NCBI GenBank assembly: GCA_022559985.1
Contig: JAFJTR010000052.1
Coordinates: 1 to 64,000 of the forward strand
DNA length: 64,000 bases
Reading direction: 5' to 3'
Source: Parastagonospora avenae f. sp. tritici 18332-5
Lineage: Eukaryota; Ascomycota; Dothideomycetes; Pleosporales; Phaeosphaeriaceae
The notes beneath the pieces are model-generated. The model had not been told where the DNA came from. It ran no database searches and worked only from the letters and a program-made list of their open reading frames with translations. Made by a program: the position numbers and the translations under genes. Position 1 is the first letter of the stretch; every line of letters starts with the position of its first letter. Below, in pieces: positions 31,507 through 41,162 of the stretch.

Positions 31507-33504
31507 ATGGCCGAGGTTCAGGGACAGGCTCGTGCTGCAGAGGAGAACCCGCTTCTGGCGGCGCGACCACCCGCTACAGATGCCATTACATACCTTACCA
31601 TTGTCGAGTACAACCTTTCCGAGGAGAATCTACCAGTCCTACACGAAGTTCTGCAAGATTCCGAGCTCACTTCGACCATTGGCTGGGACCTGATCCACCT
31701 ACTGCTCCCGCTTCTGCCGGCATCCGAGGAATGCTTGCAAGATATCGCTACCAAAGGCAATCCCCGCGAGTGTGTCTTGAAGGTCACTGAGGCGTTGAGA
31801 TTACTTGAATTCGAGGAACGACAAAATTCGGATGATGAGGATGAAGATGACACAGGAGGAAGCAAACAGAAGCTCAAAGCTTCCGAGATTGAGGTTGGAC
31901 AGTCAAGCACGAGCCCAGGATTACCGCGCACCATACTGCCACCACTCCCAGTACTGAAGTTTGAGATTCTTTTGGATCTTCTCGCGACGCTTCATCGGAG
32001 AGTAAAGACCAAGTACCCCAGCCGCTTTCTGTCGACAAGCTTGCAGGCTGCCCTGGTGGCTTTCAATCGAGCGACCACAAACATCGACGAGCTCACACTA
32101 TCCGCGATCAAATTCGTGAAGACTCTGTCCGGTACTAAGAGGCCGCATCTGCCTTCACGAAGGAGTAGTGGCCAGCTCCTGCGCACTAGGACGAACCAAT
32201 CAGAACCGGATCCAGAGGCACAAAGCGAAGCACCGAATGTTGACGAGACAACTTTGGTAAACCGGCTGCTGCAGTCGTTCATCACACATATTTTGGAGGA
32301 CTATGTACTCTCTTTGACTTCAGACGACGATGTTCCAGGCTTATCGTGGTCAAGTCGGTTGATGGAGAAGTACGAGCCGCAACGGATACCGAACAAGCCC
32401 AACTACCGCAAGTATGGAGATAGATTTGCGGATTATGAGGACCTGACTGGCAGGACTGCTATCCTTGGGCAGATCGTTGCTCTAACACAGGATCTTGGTC
32501 TCAAAACCGAAGACCTGGTAAAAACCGTCATGGACGCAGAGCTCGAGAAGCGCGGAGTTCCCGGAACCGAGGACGAACCGCCAGCATCTGCTGAAGATAT
32601 CCCACTGTCAAGGACAGGAGCATTGCTCCTTTTGACAGCGCGCAACGTGAAGCAAGAGCTATTTGCCGCAGCTAAAGACGATGAGCCATCATCCCTAAGT
32701 GTCTTCCCAGAACATGCGGCAATCCTCAGCAATTTCGTCGGCGCACTGGGCCCGCAGACTGTCGGTCTAGAGCCGGAGGCGCTTCTCGACACCATTCTTG
32801 CTCTCGGCCTCATTGCACTCGAGCAGAACAACGTTGGCGAGCCAAAAGATGACGAAGCATTCGCGCAGTACCTCCAAACGATCTCGCTTATCTCAGCAAA
32901 CACACCTTCGCCGAGTCTCCGTGGTCACGCACACTACCTCACAACCACTGTGCTGCGCTCACACCCACACGATCTCGTCCGCCTCACCTTTATCCGCGAC
33001 ACGCTCGAGCACTGCCCTTACGAGAATCTCAAAGCTAGCGCAGTATCCTGGCTCAAGGGAGAAACGCTCGAAGCAAACTCCCCTCAAGCGCAGTCCCAGG
33101 AAGAAGAAGGTAAGACAAACATCTTTGCTACCCCCGTCGCTCTCTCAACCGTTGCGCCTTTCCTCTGGCCCGACCTCACCACCCACTACACCTCCGTCGA
33201 CAGCGATATCGCAGAAGCATGGATGCAGTTCCGCCAGGAACTCGGCTTCTACGTCGCTGCGCTCAACTTCTACTATATGCTGCTCCAAGCGCCGCAATTT
33301 CATGATACGTTGGGTATCAAGCAACTGCAGCTGGGGCAGTACATCGACCCACTGAAGGAAGTGGCGAAGAGGTTTCAGCAGCAATTGGAGGCTGGTGGGG
33401 AGAAGTTGGATCTTGAGGGTGAAGGACTAGAGCAGGCTAAGGCGGACGTGGGCTTGTTGGAGAAAGTGGTAGAGTGGGTTGAGGGCGCGGGAAAGAGGGC
33501 ATAG
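31507..33504 (+). CDS. YAP1-binding / ALF4 / glomulin family protein
   Basis: Single exon, 665 residues. I chose the ATG at 31507 (MAEVQGQARAAEENPLLA) since the longer frame above it reads through leader sequence. The protein is mostly alpha-helical with repeated hydrophobic segments (TIGWDLIHLLLPLLPASEEC, LPVLKFEILLDLLATLHRRV, LVNRLLQSFITHILEDYVLS, CPYENLKASAVSWLKGETLE), the pattern of the Ybp1/Ybp2 and glomulin (ALF4) family. In yeasts Ybp1 helps oxidation of the Yap1 stress factor and Ybp2 works at the kinetochore; glomulin binds cullin-RING ligases. The match is by family-wide pattern, and which role applies here cannot be told from sequence. It shares a short promoter with LSM3. Confidence 0.8.
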   Translation: MAEVQGQARAAEENPLLAARPPATDAITYLTIVEYNLSEENLPVLHEVLQDSELTSTIGWDLIHLLLPLLPASEECLQDIATKGNPRECVLKVTEALRLLEFEERQNSDDEDEDDTGGSKQKLKASEIEVGQSSTSPGLPRTILPPLPVLKFEILLDLLATLHRRVKTKYPSRFLSTSLQAALVAFNRATTNIDELTLSAIKFVKTLSGTKRPHLPSRRSSGQLLRTRTNQSEPDPEAQSEAPNVDETTLVNRLLQSFITHILEDYVLSLTSDDDVPGLSWSSRLMEKYEPQRIPNKPNYRKYGDRFADYEDLTGRTAILGQIVALTQDLGLKTEDLVKTVMDAELEKRGVPGTEDEPPASAEDIPLSRTGALLLLTARNVKQELFAAAKDDEPSSLSVFPEHAAILSNFVGALGPQTVGLEPEALLDTILALGLIALEQNNVGEPKDDEAFAQYLQTISLISANTPSPSLRGHAHYLTTTVLRSHPHDLVRLTFIRDTLEHCPYENLKASAVSWLKGETLEANSPQAQSQEEEGKTNIFATPVALSTVAPFLWPDLTTHYTSVDSDIAEAWMQFRQELGFYVAALNFYYMLLQAPQFHDTLGIKQLQLGQYIDPLKEVAKRFQQQLEAGGEKLDLEGEGLEQAKADVGLLEKVVEWVEGAGKRA

Positions 33505-33973
33505 GTGGAGATGATTCAGAGTGATCATGTTAAGAGTATCTGGTCTTCGGTTTAGAGATCTCCCAGCTATACATCGATCATTGATAGTTCATTCATCTTG
33601 TAAAGCAAGTCTGCTCTTCGCAGGCCCCACCAGGTAGAGGACAGGTTTTACAGGAGGTACCTCCTACTTTCCGAGTTGCAACCACATGCACAAATTAAAT
33701 ATCTTCCAGAACATCGTTGATACCAAGTATCGCAAGTCGATCTTATTATTTGACATGACCAAACAGAGGCGGAATAGGCCCGCTTTGTGCCCCGCCTGAG
33801 CTCAAGATTTGGTCGCGTCAACCGCGGGGCACGTCAATGTCACTGAGCCGTCATCCAACACCTTGACTCAACCTTCACAGTCACGATCTATCACTTTATA
33901 CTCAACTTCAGTAGTACTTCCCTCTTCCCCATTCTTCTTTCCCAACAAAAAACCAAACACCACACGACACACA
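33505..33973. other. Intergenic region, promoter of the hydrolase gene
   Basis: Contains the upstream region of the hydrolase gene: a CT-rich leader at about 33890-33960 directly before the ATG. No gene seen. Confidence 0.5.
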
Positions 33974-34930
33974 ATGGCTCACCCAGGCACGCTACACAAG
34001 TACAACAAGAAGCTCGTCGCCTTCGAACACGCGCAACCAAACTCCTCAAAACCTACCTCCAACTCCAACATCCTCATCTGGATTGGCGGCCTCGGCGACG
34101 GCCTCCTCACCGTCGACTACACCACGTCCATCGCCTCCGCGCTCCCCCTATCCTGGTCCCTCGCCGAAGTCCTCCTGCGCTCCTCCTACAACGGCTGGGC
34201 CACAGGCCGGCTATCACGCGACGCGCGCGAACTCGGCGAATGTGTGCAGTACTTCAAGACCCTGCGGCCTGGCGCGAAGATCGTGCTGATGGGCCACTCC
34301 ACCGGGTGTCAGGATATCATGGAGTATCTCGTGGGACCGGACGCCAAGAATCTGCCACCCATTGATGGCGCGATTTTGCAGGGCGGCGTATCGGATCGCG
34401 AGGCGTGGGACGATATTCTGGAGTCGGGGGAGGGGAAGGAGGCACTCAAGCAGGTTATGGACACGGCGAAGAGGATGATTGATGAGGGGGATGAGAAGGG
34501 CATCGTCCCGACCAAGGACAATTTCGTGGCTGATGGACTCGGTGCGCCAATATCCGCGTACAGGACGTATTCACTGCTGGCCAAGGGTGGGGATGACGAT
34601 TACTTCAGCACTGATCTCGGGGACGAGGTTTTTAAAAATACGTTTGGGAAGATTCCCAAGGAGACGGCGATTTGCTTCCTATTGGGCAGTGAGGACCCGT
34701 ATGTGCTGAAGAGCGTGGATAGGAAGGCGTTGTTGGAGCGGTGGACGAGGATTATTCGAGAAGGCGGGGGTGTAGTGGATGATGTGAATGGCGGGTTAGT
34801 CGAGGGCGGGCATCACAACCTCAACGGGGATCCAGAAGAAGTGGTTCAAGGTCTAGTCAAGAGGGTGATGGGATTTGTGTCGGGGCTGGACAAAGATCGT
34901 GAGTCGGGTGCGGATGCGTCGCGTTTGTGA
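33974..34930 (+). CDS. DUF1749 alpha/beta hydrolase, SidJ-like
   Basis: Single exon, 318 residues from the ATG at 33974 (MAHPGTLHKYNKKLVAFEH). Visible landmarks: WIGGLGDGLLTVDYT (oxyanion-loop region), the nucleophile elbow GHSTGCQD with Ser, IDGAILQGGVSDREAWDD, the acid region LLGSEDPYVL and a C-terminal VEGGHHNLNGD with the catalytic His. This is the DUF1749 (UPF0613) family, which includes Aspergillus SidJ, an esterase acting on fusarinine-type siderophores in the cytosol. A siderophore role is an inference, since many paralogues in this family have no known substrate. No iron-regulated GATA element was checked beyond inspection. A basic short frame follows the stop and is not obviously part of it. 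Confidence 0.85.
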   Translation: MAHPGTLHKYNKKLVAFEHAQPNSSKPTSNSNILIWIGGLGDGLLTVDYTTSIASALPLSWSLAEVLLRSSYNGWATGRLSRDARELGECVQYFKTLRPGAKIVLMGHSTGCQDIMEYLVGPDAKNLPPIDGAILQGGVSDREAWDDILESGEGKEALKQVMDTAKRMIDEGDEKGIVPTKDNFVADGLGAPISAYRTYSLLAKGGDDDYFSTDLGDEVFKNTFGKIPKETAICFLLGSEDPYVLKSVDRKALLERWTRIIREGGGVVDDVNGGLVEGGHHNLNGDPEEVVQGLVKRVMGFVSGLDKDRESGADASRL

Positions 34931-35870
34931 AAGTTGCTTTATCTGGAGTTTACACCAATGGCCTGTTTATTGGATTCGATGCTCACACCACTCCTACCGC
35001 AGGAACTACCGGACCGGGATCGCTCACTACAGCTTGGTTGGAAGAAGTTGGCCTACCACGCCTCCGTGCAGCATTCAACGGCACTGCCATTTCAGAAGGA
35101 CATGCGACCAACAACGAACCCCAGGGCAACCCTCCCAAGAGGAAGAAGGATCGCCGCGGCGGCAAAAAGGGACAGTCAGCCAGGCTATCTAGAGCAAGGG
35201 AAGACGAGGCTCGGAAGTCCCACGCTCTTCTCTAGACATTGAATAAAGAGAGGGGCCGTGGTCGAGGGGAAGTGCAGTTTGTATCATTCAGTTGGCATAG
35301 AATCATCCTATATGTCCGTACGCAAGTACGGCTTAATTCACAGCGCGATTGCGGCTCAATACAGTCTGTGCGCCAAGGGGCCACATGCAGATCAGAACCC
35401 TCCTTCTCCGCAAGGAGAGAGAGGGTAGTAGTCAAGTAATGAACAGAATCATCTTGCCTGCTCACCTTTTGGCGTACGCCTGCGAGCGTACCCATCCATT
35501 ATCCGGTCAACCGACAGCGTATATGATGAAAATGAATACGTTGAACCTTGCAAATTTCTCCAGGTCTCAGTCCCAGTCTCAGTGTCTGTATGTTTATCCT
35601 CTTGTTCCAAATTCAGATGGTCACTCATATTTCTTTGTGTTCCATCGCAAACTCCACCTTTTTAACTTTTTCCGATCAGAACCTGACCTTCATGTGTTCC
35701 TCAAAATTGAAAGTGTGGTATTCGAATCAATTTCTTGTGAAGCAAGTCACAAGCACTATCATTGAAGGTTTGTGACTGTTGCACTAATATCTAGACACAG
35801 TCACATCAAAATCGCATTCAAGCCCGGCGCGTCACTGATGTCTGATTCACGTTTTCTGCTCTATGGTTGC
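34931..35870. other. Intergenic region with one short unassigned frame
   Basis: A plus-strand frame ending at 35235 carries a C-terminal-looking basic tail (GNPPKRKKDRRGGKKGQSA) but has no ATG start that I can support; it might be an unrecognised exon or chance. From about 35240 the sequence is AT-rich with no coding signal. Confidence 0.35.
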
Positions 35871-35878
35871 TATAAAAG
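35871..35878 (+). promoter_or_regulatory. TATA box
   Basis: TATAAAAG 123 bases upstream of the ATG at 35994, in a typical position for the following gene. Confidence 0.6.
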
Positions 35879-35993
35879 TACTACTTGAGCAGTGTTATAG
35901 CCATATAAACACCTCACTACCAACTGCCAGCGAATATCTTGTTGACCAAGATTAACATTCTACGCCAACAAAAGCTCATACCAACATATCACA

Positions 35994-36722
35994 ATGTCAT
36001 CTTTCTTCGACTACCTGTCAAAATCCTCCAAAGCGAAACTTAACACGAAGACCGAAGCTGAGTTAAAGGCGGAGCGCAACGCTAGACCAGGAAGGAAGAT
36101 ATCCGTCTGGGGGCAAAATAAATCGACAGGCCGCGCAGCGCGTCAAAACGCTGGAAGGCCTGGTGAGCAAGTTCTACAGCCCAGAGCATCCGCTGAGTCC
36201 TCAAACAAAGCGCACAACAATCCTAAGCCCAGAACGTCTGAGGAGAAGCACCACGCAAAGCCTACAAAGCGCGACGAGAGGCGAATGGGGTATGTTAATG
36301 ATAAAATTTGTGCGCAGAGAGAAAAGCCGAAGTCAAAGCAACTTGGACCTACTCCACCACCGCAAGTTGTACCCGCGACAAAGAAGCCCCAGCAACGCAA
36401 CGATTTCCAGGGAAGTATTGGACTCGGGACACAGCAGAAGCCAACCGAAAGCCCGGGGATCGCAATGCCTAGAAATGCCACTTCGACTCAGGTCCTCAAA
36501 TCTCCAACTGGACTGAGCAAATCACCACCACCGCGGGATCGTAGATCTTGGACTATTGCGAGTGGAATTGGAAGTGGTCATGCGTGGGGAACGGGTGGAG
36601 GGAACAAGGGTGGAGGGTTGAGGTATAGTCAGCCGCAGCCAATGAAACAGAGCGACATGGAGCATGATATGCATGTTGGGGAGGCATATGGAAAAGTGGA
36701 TTACATCTATAGTCAGGCGTGA
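35994..36722 (+). CDS. Basic low-complexity protein of unknown function
   Basis: Single-exon protein of 242 residues behind a clear TATA box. It starts MSSFFDYLSKSSKAKLNTKT and is basic and disordered throughout, rich in K, R, P, Q and N, with SH3-type PPP runs. The C-terminal part is glycine-rich (GIGSGHAWGTGGGNKGGGL) and ends VGEAYGKVDYIYSQA. No domain recognised; no signal peptide or membrane segment. The strong TATA box suggests regulated or stress-linked expression, by inference. It lies directly before the TATA-unit array, transcribed in the same direction. Confidence 0.6.
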   Translation: MSSFFDYLSKSSKAKLNTKTEAELKAERNARPGRKISVWGQNKSTGRAARQNAGRPGEQVLQPRASAESSNKAHNNPKPRTSEEKHHAKPTKRDERRMGYVNDKICAQREKPKSKQLGPTPPPQVVPATKKPQQRNDFQGSIGLGTQQKPTESPGIAMPRNATSTQVLKSPTGLSKSPPPRDRRSWTIASGIGSGHAWGTGGGNKGGGLRYSQPQPMKQSDMEHDMHVGEAYGKVDYIYSQA

Positions 36723-36869
36723 AGATGGTTAGTGCGGGACATTGAGGTGTGTAGGAGCGTGGGTCAAAATACTGTTTGCTTTTGTGATGTCTTTACATCT
36801 TTAATTAATGAGAGATTTTTTCTTCTTGAATACTAACGCTGTCCTGTACTGCTTGGGTGAATTTCTGAT

Positions 36870-39400
36870 CGGACTCAAAATGTGATTGCATGTGTTCGAA
36901 GACTTCGTCGCTGTTGTCAAAAGTAGCCGAAACGAATGAGTCCTGTCATGTCTAGCCAAGAGTCGCTAGAGTATCATAACTCTCCTCCAATATATGAATG
37001 CCTTCTTTTCCTCGCATGTTGTGCAAGTTCGATGCGCACGTCTCTAAAAGCCCAAGACAAACAGAGCATATTGTTTCGAGCTGGAGAGACCAAAATCCGA
37101 GAGACAAGAAGCGAATGGAGAGGACCGCAGAGTAAGACATAGGCATATTCCTGCCTATCTCGCAAGCAAAAGACCGGCGAGAGGCAACATATGTGTGGCG
37201 CCCGCTGCACTGGTTTGTCGCACTTCCTGAATCGCTTCATGTCATCCCCCTCAAAAAGCTCTGTATTCGAAACTTGAGCATGCGGCCGGATATGTTTTAG
37301 CATAATATAGCTTGTTCGCCGTTGAAACTCTATAAAGGCTGCTCGATTCGCTCTCTTCTTCCTCCAGCCATTGTTCAGGCTTCAACTGGCCAAAAGAGGG
37401 CAACTTCCACTGCGACGCCTCCCCTAAAAACAAGAGCCCGGTCACGAATGTCCTCTCCCAAACCTCAAAAAGCTCATCCATGTCGAAAGACTTTTTTGTC
37501 GGGAAAGACGTCCACCTGTGGAACGAGTTGATGTGTGCCATTGGTTTTAAAGCATCCATCACCTCTTTCTAGCATCTTCTCAACCCCAGCTCTCGAAGAC
37601 AGTGCTTCAAAAATGGACAGGGCAAACAACGATGTTTCTGAAAATCCCCGTGCATCGGCTTATGCTTCCTTTTCTGCTTCTCTTCCCCTTCTCCTCAATC
37701 TACGAAAAACACACCACGCGGACGTGTTGCAAAAGAAAAGCCAAATAGTCACCTTCTATGTCCTAGATGATCGGGGTGTGACAATCTATGGTTTCGTGCC
37801 GCTCTCTAGGTCGAATCAAAATCTTCGCATTTCACGACCATGAGAAAAGACGTCTACCCGAAGCGTAGATGAACACGCCTCATGTGGTTGTCGCAAGCGT
37901 TGCGACGGAGATATAAATCCTCTATCTTCTCTCCTCTCCTTCACAAGTATCTCTCTTTTTCCGACTACAAATATCGAAGATAGCGACAGTATGGTGGATA
38001 CAAATTTCGGGTGCACTGATGCATGAAGTGCCGAGCTTCATGACCGTCCAAAAACAAGATGATGACATGGTTTGCATGTCAGAAGAAGCCCGGCAGACTT
38101 CTCTAAAACCCATGAACGCCGCGAAATGTGCGTCGCCGCCGCAGCCTGCGTATAAATACTTCTCGACTCAGTCCTGCACTCTTCTTCTGCATCTCACACA
38201 ACTCTTTCCCAAAATTCAAGACGACCAGGATATGGATCAATGGCTGTCCAAAAGATTCTTGAAAGATGATCATGTTTGTTATGTCCCGTCCTCCAAAACG
38301 TCAGAACAGCTCAAAGATGTGCGTCGCTGCTTCAACCTGCATATAAATACATCTCGACTCAATCCTCTATTCATCTTCTTCATCTCACACGAACCCTCTT
38401 CAGGGTCTAAAAACGGACAAGAGTGTCTTGCATGACTGTCCAAAAGATTCTCTCGAAAAAGACCATGTTGGCTGTGTCTCGTCTTCCAAAACGCCGATCT
38501 GGTCGCGTCATGTGACATCGCCGGTTTAACTTGCGCATAAATACTTCCCGACTCGGTGTTCTACTCTTCTTCTTCATCTCACAGGACTCTTCTCTGGAAT
38601 TCAAAATCGGCGCGATAAGGGATGCATGAGTGTCCAAAAAGACATGTGCTCAGATTTCATTTTCTCTGGTGTCTCCTCCTCCCTCAAAACCAGGGTAAGG
38701 AGAATAGAATGTCTGCCTTGCTGTCAGCACCCTCAAAAAAAATTGTCGGACAGGCTATCATGTCTCCGAGACGCTCTGGATCCACTGGACTTCTGGTATA
38801 AAAGCTTCGATCGACGCCGCTCTCCTACCGTAATCAACACCTCTCGGTATCTCGCATTCTAAAAGTTTTCACATGAGAATGCGATGTTCTTTTTCCAAAA
38901 TGAAAATGGCAACGCGCGATAACTCTCTCCGTCTTCATCTGTGGGATCGCTATATAACTCCACGATATCCGACATTCCTTCCAGCGGTATATATGCTGCA
39001 ATTGAATACAAAAACACAAATGCCTAATATAGCATGTGTTCTAAAAAATCCAGAGAGATTACTTCATGATCTGAGCGAGCAGAACTCAAAACGACAATGC
39101 GCCTTGGCATGTTTGTGTCTAAAGCACAGGGTCGTCGCTTCTATGTGTGAGCGAAGTTTGCGAGTCCTAAAAAGCCGATAGAGCAAAGCGCATATCTGTT
39201 CTTCCGTGGCGAAAAGCCAAGACCTTTCTGTTCATAGATTCGCTCTGGATGGAGTGGGGGTATATATATTTTCCTTGTAGTACAAGAACACCTCTCCCTC
39301 ATGCCCGCACCACGTGGTCTGCCGTGCCAAAAAGTGCACGCGTAGATCACATGTCCAAACCCAAGCAAAGAATGTTTTGATATCCTCTCCCCTCCTCGCA
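36870..39400 (+). repeat. Array of TATA-plus-CT promoter-like units without a long gene
   Basis: Over 2.5 kb there is no long open frame, but eight TATA-like elements occur on the plus strand at 37331, 37912, 38151, 38342, 38537, 38797, 38951 and 39261. Most are followed within 10-60 bases by a CT-rich tract and a CATCTCACA-type sequence, and then by one or more TCCAAAA/CTAAAA/CTCAAAA motifs. That is the layout of strong fungal Pol II promoters with short leaders, repeated. The central three units are clear tandem copies (separate entry); the outer ones are more diverged. Function unknown: tandem promoters for non-coding RNAs or very short ORFs, a duplicated leader, or decayed small genes. 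Confidence 0.65.
38040..38640 (+). repeat. Three tandem ~193-bp repeats with TATA box and short ORF start
   Basis: Equivalent positions recur at regular spacing. The TATA box (TATAAATAC, or ATAAATAC in the third) is at 38151, 38342 and 38537. The sequence after it, (T/A)TC(T/C)CGACTC(A/G)(G/A)T, is shared, followed by CTTCTTC..CATCTCACA. An ATG followed by (A/G)CYGTCCAAAA-type sequence lies at 38040, 38240, 38432 and, in a fourth copy, 38626 (spacings 200, 192 and 194). The encoded peptides begin M-(T/A/S)-V-Q-K in all four but then diverge in length and frame. Upstream of the first two TATA boxes GTGCGTCGC is shared as well. Confidence 0.8.
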
Positions 39401-39450
39401 CAAAACCTCGAAGACGAAGAGCATGCTGTGGAGCACCCAAACCCCTCCCC

Positions 39451-40275
39451 TCAACCCAACATACTCCTCTTCCTCCCCCTCCCCCTCACCCCCTCCAACC
39501 TCTTCAACACGCCCCTCGCGCCCCCATAACTCTCTCCATACGCCCTGAGCACCCCCTGAAAAAGTGGTTCCGCCGCGGGGTGCGTCGCCGCAAACGCGCG
39601 CTCCAGCACGTACAAGTCCACCGCCTTGTCTTCGTCCTGGATGCTCGCTGTCGTGAGGCCGAAGTCAATGAGGTATACGTCACCTTGGAGATCGTCGTCG
39701 TCGGTGGAGTTTGGTGAGGAGTTGGAGGTGGATGTGGCGGAGGTGGTAGAGGGCGAGAGCATCAAATTACTCGTCGTCAAATCCCCATGACACACTCCAA
39801 TCGCATGTAACTTGCCCACTTCCCTGCCTACTTTACCCATGAGTTCTATCATCCCCTCTTCCTCTTCACCCCCACCTTCCCTCCGATGCGCCCACCCATC
39901 CAAAACCCCCCGAACCGTCCTTCCCCCAACCCACTCCATAACAATCCATCCCTCCTCACTCCCCACCGCAAGTACGCCCGGCACCCTGACACCTTCCTTC
40001 CGACACCGTACCAAACTCCTGGCCTCAGCTAAGAGCCGCGCTTTTGTGAGCCGTTTGTCGAGCGTCGGGTGCCGGTAGGGTTTGGGCGGGCGGTATTTGA
40101 CGACGCATGGTGTGTGGGGGGTGAGGAAAGTGGATTTATACACGAGCGCTTCGGCGCCCTGGGTTATCTGCACGAGGTTTTGTGGGGAGAAGGGCGGGGG
40201 CGGCGTGTGTAGTGGTAAGGCGGTTTGGGGTGTGGGTGGGGGTTCGATGGGCGGGACGGGGGCTGGTTCGGTCAT
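39451..40275 (-). CDS. BUD32: EKC/KEOPS complex kinase/ATPase Bud32
   Basis: Small atypical kinase of the KEOPS complex, which makes the t6A modification on tRNAs. Single exon, 274 residues from the first ATG at 40275 (MTEPAPVPPIEPPPTPQTAL). Landmarks: ITQGAEALVYKS (nucleotide loop), CVVKYRPPKPYRHPTLDKRL (the family's Lys and RxP region), KARLLAEARSL, catalytic HGDLTTSNLML, and YLIDFGLTT in place of a DFG loop. The C-terminus ends RGRGRKRSML, the basic tail usual in the family. Two features are unusual: a proline-rich N-terminal extension of about 30 residues and an S/T/D-rich insertion between the HGDLTTSN and DFG motifs. All catalytic residues are present, so it should be active. Confidence 0.93.
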   Translation of the reverse strand: MTEPAPVPPIEPPPTPQTALPLHTPPPPFSPQNLVQITQGAEALVYKSTFLTPHTPCVVKYRPPKPYRHPTLDKRLTKARLLAEARSLVRCRKEGVRVPGVLAVGSEEGWIVMEWVGGRTVRGVLDGWAHRREGGGEEEEGMIELMGKVGREVGKLHAIGVCHGDLTTSNLMLSPSTTSATSTSNSSPNSTDDDDLQGDVYLIDFGLTTASIQDEDKAVDLYVLERAFAATHPAAEPLFQGVLRAYGESYGGARGVLKRLEGVRGRGRKRSMLG

Positions 40276-41162
40276 TGTGTGTGCGGGCGAGGAATTGTGA
40301 GGCGAGTGCGGTACGGTGGCTTGCGAGAGTACGACGGAGACGCCTGGGCGATGTGTGTAGCATGTGTTTGTCGCGTTCTGGGATTTTTTTGGTAAGGGTG
40401 GAAAGCTTCCCCGCGATTGGTGACGCACCGGGTTCAGCCTTATCGATATCTGGTCTCACCACCACGCGAGCTTGTCGATCGCCGTTGCGCAACGTGCACA
40501 AAAGGGCGATCGAATTGATAGCGGACGTTATCGGTGTGGGGTGTGGGATACAGATCATCAATCGTCGAAGATCTGATCGAGAAGATCGCGGCCTTCGAGT
40601 CATCACAAGAGCATAGTCGGAACGTGGATTGTAAAGCGAGTGTGATGCATTTAGGTTCTATCCTACAAATGATTCACTCTTCTTCTGTCATCACCCATCC
40701 TACAACAAGAGTAGTGAGTGTACAGTTGATACAAAACGATAAAGAAGAAATGTTCAAGGAATGCAGTGAGCTCCAGCCACAGGCGCAGAGCTCGTGCTCC
40801 AATAAACATATTCCGTACAGGATACCATGTTCAGAGAGAATCATGTGGTTTTCCTTCCCAGTTCACCCAAGGAGAGCCAGCCGCCAGCTCATTAAAAGCA
40901 GTAGCATGATATTGGAAACAAGAAATTCAAAAGAAGGGTCTGCTATTGTGCAGAGACGAAAGTAATCGTGATGAAGGATGTGAGCTGGAAACAGCCCTCC
41001 GGATGTAAACAATGAAAAAGCATAGCATACAGTAGGAAACGTTCGTAAAGGGCCGTAAGTCTGCGGCGTCAGCAAAGTGCCGCCGTGATATGCACAAAAG
41101 ATAGGCCAGTCCGAGTTGCCACCCGAGGCACTCTAGTGTTCCTTCCAATCAAGTCCAATTTC
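40276..41162. other. Intergenic region
   Basis: Promoter side of BUD32 (40276-40600) and 3' flank of the Q-rich protein gene. No gene or RNA seen. Confidence 0.5.

Noticed and set aside
38040..38640. CRISPR-like array
   Set aside because: Units are about 193 bp, diverged, in a eukaryotic context and contain TATA boxes; there are no short exact repeats with unique spacers.
39451..40428. Bud32 starting at a GTG at 40428
   Set aside because: Fungal nuclear genes start at ATG; the first ATG in frame is at 40275 and the added sequence has no family match.
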